Part shown: piece after piece, positions 1 through 10,200 of the stretch
How the letters are laid out: every line of letters begins with the position of its first letter
How positions within the stretch are numbered: position 1 is the first letter of the stretch
The notes under the pieces: model-generated
The model's input: only the letters and a program-made list of their open reading frames with translations
Databases searched by the model: none
What the model was told of the DNA's origin: nothing
Program-made: the position numbers and the translations under genes
Assembly: GCA_030998225.1 (NCBI GenBank)
Contig: JAPYXD010000259.1
Location: 6,123,001-6,187,000, forward strand
Direction: 5' to 3'
DNA length: 64,000 nucleotides
Origin: Diplolepis rosae
Lineage: Eukaryota; Arthropoda; Insecta; Hymenoptera; Diplolepididae

Positions 1-123
1 AACATTAAGTTTGTTAAAAACGACCAGAATATCTAATTATTATAACGAGGAAATAATGTTTTTTTTGTGGGGGGGGGGGAGTGAGGAGGAAAAATGGCGA
101 AATCTTTTATAGAGGTTGTACAG

Positions 124-161
124 GACTCTCCTAGGACGAGGCTAGGCATACCTGTTAAAAC
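124..161 (-). repeat. 3'-terminal scrap of an R1-clade LINE
   Basis: These 38 bases match 17548-17585 with two mismatches. That second site is the 3' end of an R1-clade LINE whose coding end lies at 17744-18301. Here only the terminus remains (minus strand ends GGAGAGTC), with unrelated sequence on both sides, as expected for an extremely 5'-truncated insertion. Confidence 0.6.
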
Positions 162-915
162 AGTGGAGGAAATAATGTTAAGTATGGCTTAAGGAGGTTC
201 ATCCGGTACGTCGGAAGTCAAAAGAGAGTTCCTGCTGACTCGCTACTGACTAAAGTAGTGAGCCTTTAAGTTTGGCAACGTTGCCTCCCCTTACCTACAC
301 GTATACACATACTACGCGCGCGCTCGGTGTGCTCGGTTATATATAACCTGTCGCAAAGGAAGGGACGTTAGGGAGCAAGGTAAGATTTTTCAGGGTGAGA
401 GTTTAAAAGAGTGGCTAACAACAAAGATCGCTATTTTCCGGGTACTTTGTAACCTCATTACGTCTAAAGTAGATTAGTCAGAGTTTTTTCGATTCTTCCA
501 TTGTAAAGAACTACTTATAAATGCCGAAACCCGAAAATTGATTTTTGCACCCTAATGTACTTTTATTCGCGACAAGTCACAAATAGTCTATCTGTATTGA
601 TTGTTGAAATAGTTTACAAAATTTGCGCTATGGCGAGAATTGCGACGTAACCGCTATTACACGTGATGGAGGTTAACTTAGTCAATAACAACAATTTCAA
701 GGAGAAAACTTGTTAATTATCAATCTTACAGTTACATAATTGATTTTTACGAGCCAAAAATTTATGAGGTGACTTCATCATTATTAATAAGCTTATTTAA
801 ATTTTTTTATCAAGATTTGTCTCTATAAAGGGGCTATCCATAATCGGTGTTCTGGAGTAATCTCGGTAACGAATGTTTATGTATGTCCAATAGTTCAAAA
901 ATTGTTTGAATACTT
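162..915. other. Intergenic, nothing recognised
   Basis: Downstream flank of the protease-homolog gene. It is moderately GC-rich to about 450, with a short alternating CG run near 317, then AT-rich. No open frame with recognisable protein similarity, RNA gene or clear inverted repeat was found. Confidence 0.5.
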
Positions 916-921
916 TTTATT
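916..921 (-). terminator. Polyadenylation signal of the protease-homolog gene
   Basis: AATAAA on the minus strand, about 91 bases past the TGA stop at 1014-1012. It is the first canonical signal after the stop. No transcript data back it. Confidence 0.45.
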
Positions 922-1011
922 ATTTTTAGAACAAACAAGTAATATACATTTTAAAATTTGTCAAATTTGATGTACGAAACTTAAGACTAATATTTTTAAC
1001 ATCCTTTAAAC

Positions 1012-1221
1012 TCATTGCTGTAAGCGCTTTTTTGATACATAATGTAGCAATTTCAGCCGATTGAAGAAATTATTTCTTAAAAGACGTGATTTTGCACTTT
1101 TAATATATTCCAAGTAGGTGAAAATTCTTGTGTAAACAGAAGGCTCTGATCTGTTGGTTGGACCATAACTCTCTAAGCCTATAATCGTACCATTGTAGAT
1201 AAGAGGACTACCAGAGTGTCG
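1012..1221 (-). CDS. Serine protease homolog, exon 4 (last)
   Basis: The exon follows a TTATTTCAG acceptor and encodes residues 222-290. It begins RHSGSPLIYNG, the counterpart of GDSGGPL, continues through SVYTRIFTYLEYI, the usual VYTRV...WI end of S1 domains, and adds a basic C-terminal tail of about 25 residues before TGA. It contains no Cys, so the disulfide normally closing the active-site loop is absent. It joins exon 3 in phase 0. Confidence 0.85.
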   Translation of the reverse strand, partial: RHSGSPLIYNGTIIGLESYGPTNRSEPSVYTRIFTYLEYIKSAKSRLLRNNFFNRLKLLHYVSKKRLQQ

Positions 1222-4200
1222 CTGAAATAATTAATTTTTTATATTAAATTTTAACGTATAGATGACCAGTTAATTCATTATCTAACTTTGCTCTAAATTC
1301 ATGTGTATAATTTTTCAAATTTCGTACACCGAAAAATATATTAAAAGTAATTTGAAGTAAGGCTTTTGTTTTTTATGATATTTAATTTGAATGAATACCT
1401 TTTCTTTGATACCCGCGCGGGAAATGCGATTTTGTGGCCCTGGCGCAAAACAGCAAAAATGATGAATTCTACAATCTATGATAAGTCCGTGTGATAAAAC
1501 ATACTTTTCCACACTAGTGATGGGAAAGCTTGGAAATATTCAAATTACAACCTTAATCGTTAGTTTATCGTGCCCTGCGCAAGAGAAATGCTACGTACTT
1601 TTTGATGTCGTGGTTGCATCAATCGATCGCAAAACCAATCATTTTTGCTGTTTCGCGCAAGGCCCTGAAATTGCATTCCCCCCGCGGTATGTAAACAAAA
1701 TGATATGTTAACCGAGTGGGGGACTAGTATTGCTATCAGATCATAAATGGAATTTAGCCCCTACACTTTACAATTTTATTTTTAAAAAGCAATTTTTCAA
1801 TTACAATTTGGGAAATTTGTTAAATACAATCAAACAGCAACTTAAAAAAGTAATATAATTCAAAAATTTCGGAAAATTTTCCTCAAAGAAATTTAAAAAA
1901 AAAATAAAATGTTAGATTGGAGGGGTTGAATTCCATTCACGATCTGAAAGCACTTGCGGACTATAATCGATTGCTAAATCGCATGATTACCGCGTTCGCT
2001 TCATTTGCGCGGCAACTTCATTCTCGTTGGGTGTTTTCTAGATCCCCCACTTAGTTAACAATGTACTATTTTCTACTAGCGGGTCATTAAGTGCGCTATA
2101 TTGCTCCCTGTAGGGCAAATATCTCTATTTCTTGATCCCCCAGTAAAAAAAAACTCGTGTGCAACACGAAAAAAACATTCTTCTGCTAGTGGTTCATAAA
2201 GTGGATTTTATTGCCCCCTGCGGGACAAATGCATCCATTTTTTGACCCCCAGTAGAAAAAACCATCGTGGGCAGCAAGAAAAAAACATTTTCATAGCGCC
2301 TCTGTTGAAAATCCGATTTTCGGTACCTGTAAAGCGGGACAAAACTACGATTTTCAACCCTAGGGGCGAAAATTTAAAGGTAGGGCTGCAAACCGCACTT
2401 TCGTCCCGCTTCACAGGTGCCGAAAATCAAATTCTCAAAACAGTTGCTATGGAAAATAGTATGCATTACTCGAAACAAAAAACAGCGAATGCAACTCGTG
2501 TGACTGCAGCCCTCGCTTCGTTCAGGCAGCAAACTTCACATTCGTTTGCAATCGGTGTGTTTCGTCCCTTGTAATGCAATATACTATTAGTTTACTCGTG
2601 TGATTGTTGACCTTGCTTTGATCGGACATCAAACTTCACACTCACAAAATGAACTCTGTTTTTCCCTAGTTGCTCGATATACTATTTTCTACTAGCGGGT
2701 TAGAAAGTGATTCTGTTGCCTCGTACGGGGCAAACAAATCCATTTTCTAACCACCTAGGAGAAAAAAAAATCGTGTGCGACTCTGGAAAAACATTAATTT
2801 TACTCGTGTGGTTATTACCCTCACTTTTCTCGAGCTTCAAACTCCAAACTCGCAAAATAAAGTTTTTTGTCCCTAGTTGCACAATATACTATTATTTTAC
2901 TCGTGTGATTGTTGACCTCGCTTTGCTCGGACATCAACCTTCACACTCGCAAAATGAACTTTTTTTTTCTTGTTGCACAATGTACTATTTTTTATGTGCC
3001 ACCGGCGCACAATCTCGTTTTTTTGCTACAGTTAACAGTAGCGCAATGTAGTATATTGCGCTACAGGGGGATGAAATGTAAAAATTGAACTGCGCATGCG
3101 CCTAAAGCCATGCAACGGAGCACAATCTTCTTCTTATTCTTCTTCTTCGTACAGCGTTAGCACCTTACTGGCAAAACCTTGTACATTTGAACTGGGCATG
3201 CGTCTTTTAAAATCCATTACTACTACACAAGATCGATAAAATCAAAATGGCCGGGACTAGTCGTGACATATCAAGTGTAATGACTAGCGCCGCAAACAAC
3301 TACAATACTAGATTAGATTCGAGTGTACGCATAAAAACTCGTATACGTACCGAAGTCACATAAAATAGAATACGTGCCAATGCACACAATTCGAGAAATT
3401 ACGAGACTCGCGACAATGCTCGCAGGACGGATCGCGCCTCGGATTCGTCTGGGCTTCGTCTCGCCTTTGTCTCGGCTTCGATCACCTGCGAGCAATGTCG
3501 CTCGTCACGCAATAAACCTCATTGTGCGCTTAGGCACGTAATATACTATTACTGGCCGGTCATAAAGTGACCTTATTGCCCCTACGGGGCAAACAAATCC
3601 TTTTTTGACCCCCCAGTAGAAAAAAGCGTCGTGGACAACAAAGAATGGTATATTGTGCACTTAGAGCGAAAACGGGCTTTTGGGCGCCGCGTAAAAAGTT
3701 GAGCCCCGAGGCGAAGCCGAGGAGTTTCCAACTTTATACAAAGCACAAACGCCCGTTTTTGTTCGATGTTCACATACTATTTTGTCCGGCAGCGGAGCGA
3801 AAGCGAGTTTTCGCGTTTGAAAATATATACAAAGCGGGTTTGAATTAACTAATGTTCTGTTGTTTGCTATATAGTCTAAGAACCGAATAGGAAAGGACCT
3901 TCACCCATCCGTTTCCATGATGAAAAGTACTTTATATCAAATTCAATATGTTAAAAGATACATCGCAAGTATGTTGCCTAAAAAATGTCTGTCAAGACTA
4001 TAATTAATTAAAAATTCAAAAATGATTTTTCTTTTTAAATTGCACTTATTCGTTTACGAAACAAACTATATACCAATCGAAAGTATGAAGCCTATAGAAT
4101 ATGCAAACGTTAGGTTGCCTATTTTTTCCCGTCATAACTATTGGGTTGCCAGGTATAAACAGGTAAGTCGATACTTATAATTTGCACTCATCTTTTTAGT

Positions 4201-7200
4201 CAATACAACTTATATCAAAATAAAGATAATTTTATTGCGAACACGGTGATATCAGGTTGTCGAAAAAAAATCTGTTTCGAATTCCGGTTGTCGAGCTTTA
4301 AAAAGCGAAATATTGGTGCATGCTATTTGTCCGCGAAATTAAAGATAGCGATAGACTAGTAAATGCTGAGCATTATTTTGGAGCAACTGGCCTCAATTTT
4401 CGTAATAGAAAAAACATGCTACCAATTATCGTTGTAATAAACAATATATTGTAATGAGAAATGGCTAAAAAGTGTCATTTTTGAATTTTTAATAAATCAT
4501 AGTCTTGACAGGAATTTTTTAGGCAACCCACTTGCGATATATCTTTTAATATATTAAATTTGATATAAAATACTTTTCATCGTGTAAATAGATGGGTAAA
4601 GGTCGTTTCCTATATGAATCCTCTACCAATATGTTATCTGTCATTTTTGTGAGCTAAGTTGAGCTAAAAAATTATTACAAAATTGATTAATTGGTATATT
4701 TGATAGTATATAAATTCGGCCATATGTTCCACCACATCGTTTGTCGTGCCTCGAACGTTTTCGATCCTCCCCGCTTTACAGGCATGGAATCGCTCGCTTT
4801 CGCCCCGCTGTCGGACAAAAAAAATTAACTTTACTCGTATGTTTGTTAACCTTGCTTTGATCGGACATCAAACTTCACACTCACAAAATGTACTCTTTTT
4901 TCCCTAGTTGCTCGATATACTTTTTTCTACTAGCGGGTTAGAAAGTGATTCTGTTGCCTAGTACGTGGCAAACAAATCCATTTTCTGACCACCTAGGAGA
5001 AAAAAATCGTGTGCGACACGGGAAAAACATTAATTTTACTCGTGTGGTTGTTACCCTCACTTTGCTCGAGCATGAAACTCCAAACTCGCAAAATGAACTT
5101 TTTATTCCTAGTTGCACAATGTACTATTTTTTATTAGCCAGAATAAAGTAATTTTATTGCCCCTGCGGTGCAAACAAATCCATTTTTTGACCCCCTAGTA
5201 GAAAATAAACATCGTGGTCAACACGGAAAAAACATTTAGTTTACTTGTGTGATTGTTGACCTTGCTTTGATCGGATATAAAACTCCAAACTCGCAAAATA
5301 AATATTTTTTTTCCTAGTTGCACAAAACGAGGTCTGTCCAGAAAGTATCGGGCCTACCTTTATACCTCCGCGCAATAGTGTTCGAGCTATCGGTGCAGGG
5401 CATGAACGTCAACAGTAGAGCCTCACGAAACTATCGGCTGCTTGCTGACATCTGCCGGACGTATAGTTCATGCGCAGCGTGTCTTTGTTTACAAAGCTAT
5501 GTTTGAGTTCGGCAGATTTTGTGATTGTTAAAAATGAGTGAAAAATAAGATCAACGAATTTGCATCAAATTTTGTTTTCAACTCAGACAAACGAGTTCGG
5601 AAACTATTCAGATGATGCAGAAGGCCTTTGGGAATGAGTGTATGAGCAAAACACGAATAAAAGAGTCGTATAATCGTTTCAAAGGAGGCCGCACTCCTAT
5701 TGATAGTGATTCTCCTTCTGGCCGACCTTCGACGACAAAAACATTGGATAATATGGAGCAGGTGCGACTTGCGATTGAAGGTGATCGTCGATTAACTGTT
5801 CGTGAACTAGAAAATGATGTCGGAAACCGAAAACTACTGTTTGGGAAATTTTGAACAAGATTTTAGGAATGACTCGCGTGTGTGCGGTGACTGGCTTCTT
5901 CACCACGATAACGCGCCAGCGTATTCATCAAATCTTGTGCAGCAGTTTCTGAGTAAACACAGTATCGCATTACGACGAGCGTACTCAAGGCCATCCCTAA
6001 AAGTTTGTTCCAGGTCTGTTTCGAGAAGTGGAAACATCGCTGGAACCATGTTATTCAATCGAGTGGGGATTACTTTGAAGGATGCCACCCACCCGATGAT
6101 GAAGGATAACGCCAGCGCGGAGATATAAAGGTAGGCCCGATACTTTCCGGACAGACCTCGTATACTATTATTTTACTCGTGTGATACTCGTGTTTACTCG
6201 TTGACCTCGCTTTGCCAGTAATCAATTTGATCGTATAAATTTCTAGTCCTATGAAAAATTAGTTAATTCTGTTAATTTACGGGATAATCAATATAATATG
6301 ACTTTCTTTCACATTAAAAAATTTTTTTGGAAAATTTCAGACATTTCTGTGTTATAGTTTAAACGCAACAATTAAATAAAGCTTTATAGCAACTTTCTTG
6401 CTTATAACTAGTTCGAGAGAAAAGAACATTGTCTGTTTCATTTAGGACAGTTTTGCCAAAAGTCAGGGCAGACAGTAAGATAATAATATAGATATCACTC
6501 TGTTGATTGATAAAATTTGTCGATTAAACCAAAATTAGTGAGTGTTTTGCAAAAAATAATTATTTTCCGGAAGCGAAAGAGTTCTATTTTCTTGATTATC
6601 TTGAAAAGTATCTAGAAAATCTTTTCCGATGTTAATTACTCTTCAAAATCCGGAACAGTACTTACAAGATTATTGCCAATATTCTCGTTCGCTGGATTTA
6701 CACAAATATTATCGTCATGAAGAGGATAGCTTTCTCCGTATTCTGCCTTACAAAATTCATTAGGCATTACTATCATATCGTGGCGTTTCAATAATAAAGA
6801 AAACGGAGGAGGTTGATCCGGCAGTTGCAAAGTATGGTCAGCAGTCCATCCTATTACTTTCGCTTTCATTCCAGGCGTAGCATCAAAATTTGCTGGCGAT
6901 ATCGTCTTTAAATTCTTTGACATAACATCATTGTTTTCAATCTAAAAAAAGGTAAAATTTCAAAATTTTATTTATGATTATTCAACATAAAAATATTATC
7001 TCCATTGATGGTAATCATATAAATAGTGGTCCAATTACTTATAGTTTTCAAAAAATAATATACGCATTTATTCCCTCTTTCTTTTCATATCGATTTATGA
7101 AATGGCTGATGCATCTGGCACAAACTTTTCAAATATTTTTTCACCAATAAATTACTTGATGCACCAATTTTGCATATTTTTGTTTAACTTGATAAAAGCA

Positions 7201-10200
7201 TTGCCTAAAATGTCTGGAAATTGGCAAATATCTCAAAAACAATGCATTTTACAAAAAACTGTTATGCCAAGAATTTACAAAGAATTATGAGCTTTATTTT
7301 ACGTTGTATTCATATTGAAAATGTGGGGCATAATTTGTGTTTTATTAATCTAAGTTAAGTACGTTTCTTAAGATGTTCTTTGTGCGAAGTATTGTGTTGG
7401 CAACAGAGTCACTTTGCTTTTTTCCGCTAGATGACTTTATTCGTTCGAAGTCGTTCTTCTCCATTGCAAACTTCAGACCGTATATAGTATTTGGCAGCTG
7501 ACGTTTCATAGATTATTCAGTAAAAAAAAAAGTTTCAAGTTTTGTTGTTTATTTATTGTTTTGCATTGATTTGAAATGCAGATTCCAGACGGTCATTTTC
7601 GTTACATTTAACTTTATTACTTCCGAAAAGGTAAAAACACAGTGCAAGCTCGGAAAAAGTTGTATGATGTTTATGGCGAAAAATCATTAACAGAACTCTA
7701 GTGCCTGAATTCGTTTGCTCGTTTTCGTTCCGGAGATTTTTACCTCAAAGATGCACCACGCTCTGGACGCCCAACTGAAATGACGACAACAAAATAAAAG
7801 CAATGATAGAAAATAACCGGCGTAGTACGACACGAGAGATCGCAGAGAAGCTTAACATACCACATATATGCGTTGAAAGACATTTAAAACAACTTGGTTA
7901 GGTTAACAAGTTCGTCGCCCAGCGTGATTCAGTTAAGTTTCTCACGGGGCCCAAATGCGACTGTTTTGTATATTTTATATTTCAGTGCTTATTTCATTAA
8001 ATTCCGTTTGAAATTTCAATTTAAAATCCTATTTAACTTGGACAAGAAGAACGTCCCCCATATCTGAATGAATGGAAGCATACTCGTCACCCAAATATGG
8101 GTGACGTGGCGACGAACGTGTTAATAAGCTCGATATTTGGGTAACGAAACTGATCCATTTTTAAATCGAATCGTAAAAGGTTATGCAGAGTGTTTAGTGG
8201 GATTTCAAAGGTATTCTTTATTTTGAGTTGCTCCCAAGGAACAAAACTATCAATTCGAATATCTAATGTCCCCAGCTAATGAAATTAGACAAAGAAATCA
8301 AGGAAAAGCGGACAGAACTGGCACCTCGTTAAGGCGTCATCTTCCATCAAGATAACGCCAGACCACATACATCTTTGGTCACTCGCAAAAAATTATTGGA
8401 GTTAGGCTGGAAAGTGATGCCTCATCCACCGTATAGTCCTGACCTTGCACCATCCGATTATCATTTATTCCGATCACTTCAAAACTATTTGAATGGAAAA
8501 ATTTTCGATTCAAATGAGGCTGTCCAAAATGAGTTGATTAAGTTTTTTACCTCTAAGAACCAAACTTTCTACGAGAGCGTAATTATGAAGCTGACAGAAA
8601 GATGGCAAAAGGTCATCGAACAAAATGGTCAATACATAATTGATTAATGTTTGTTATTTGTGTTAATAAACTTGCTTTGAAAATAATGAAAAAAACGAAA
8701 TGACTGTTGCCAACCCAATATTTGACTGTTTTCGGACTCTTGGGGTTTTTTACTTATAGAATCACCTACCATGTTACGTCACTTAACCGTTTGCCCTACA
8801 ACCGCGTGTGAGACGATCAGGTATTCGAATCATAGCCCGCGGTACGTCAGTCGGGCCAAATGTAATTATCACGTGCCATATTATTAAATATCTTATAAAA
8901 TTAAAGCAGTTCTACCTTACACATGTATTTACATTCCGTAAATCGTGTGCGATTGGTACAACATAGGACCGATTTGCCGAACCGTGGAATGGCTCCAAGG
9001 GTGGGCAGTCATGTTTTCGTTTCGGGCCCACGCTGTTGGAATTCAAATCGTAGGGCAAGGCGTAACATCGCGTAAGCACTTTTTGTCTGAATTATGACCT
9101 CCTCCTCCCTCCGCATAACATGGACCAAAAATTTGACAGATTTCTTCTCGGCCTCAATATTACGTGATATTTCCTTGACCCCCCTTGATTATTGGCCTTT
9201 CCACTGTAAATACTTTTTTTTAAATTCCTCATTTTTTACAAATGACAATTATTTTAATACCTTTAGATAAATTGTGATTGAATTTCTGATTCTTTCGTTG
9301 GCCATGATTTTTTTGTTTTCCTTTAAGCTACGATAAGACTATTTGACTTGTTAATAGAGAGTGATTACACATTAACTCATTATTCGTTGCTTTTTATTTT
9401 CAACACGATATTATTGTATTATAAAAGGTTCTGCTTTGTTTGTTTTTAACAATTCAATATTTAAATCAATGTCCCAACCATCCGAAGAAGGCCAAATTGA
9501 AATAAATAAAATTTTCATGAGGTGCCGAAAAAATAGCATCAGAAAAATATTATGAAATTAAAGTCTACACATTTCTGTTGGACAGAAGTTTCTGGGTTTT
9601 TAAGAAAATATACAGTGAAAGTTATGAACTTCAGGTGGAGCCAATTCTTTAAGGGCAAATGAAGGGATACTTATTGGGATGTCCGACGACGAGTTGACAC
9701 TGTCCTCGTCAAAGTTGGAAAGCCCTCATACTTCCCTAGCGAACTGGCTGAACGGTAGCTTTACGCTGTACCGTAAAGCTATCGTAAAGCTATCGTAAAG
9801 TAGCATTATAACTCATGAATGAGGCAAAATAAGCATTCAAAATGTTTTTATCCTTATTCTACGTTAAAAAAAAAGTTAACTGGTAAATGAATTATGCAAT
9901 AATTTTATTTATTTACGCTAAAAATTGAAAAAAACATAATACCTGTCATTCAAGGCAGTGCAGTGGTTCATCACTTTCCATGTCTTCACCGTCAGGATTG
10001 AATATTTGTTAGAGTGAGATGAAAGTATAGTTGTGTCTCACTCCAATCAATGGTCAACTTTAACGGAGAAGTTCCACAAAAGGTGAACCACTGCACTGCC
10101 TTGAATGTCAGGTATTATGTTTTTTTTAAATTTTTAGCGTAAATAAATAAAATTATTGCATATTTCAATTACCAGTTAACGTTATTTTCAACGTAGAATA

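Larger units (their letters stand above)
7392..8718 (+). mobile_element. Decayed mariner, TTGGGTTGGCAA family
   Basis: Ends are TTGTGTTGGCAACAG and the inverse of TTGGGTTGGCAACAG, flanked by TA at 7390-7391 and 8719-8720. Without the 218 bp owed to the MITE at 7907-8120 it is 1109 bp, so about 180 bp is also deleted around the first catalytic Asp. Same family as the element starting at 61768. It lies in intron 2 of the protease-homolog gene, opposite in strand. Confidence 0.85.

Noticed and set aside
2208..2574. Overlapping frames of 68 and 110 codons near 2.2-2.6 kb
   Set aside because: They fall in the GGGGCAA repeat field and on both strands of a near-palindrome; no similarity to proteins.
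3313..3495. Arg-rich minus frame of 60 codons (and its counterpart at 52525)
   Set aside because: Both are in the TTA element copies, where the frame is not conserved in length or start; GC-rich repeat wording explains it.
8820..8860. Possible tRNA because of a GGTATTCGAATC string
   Set aside because: No matching acceptor or anticodon stems around it.
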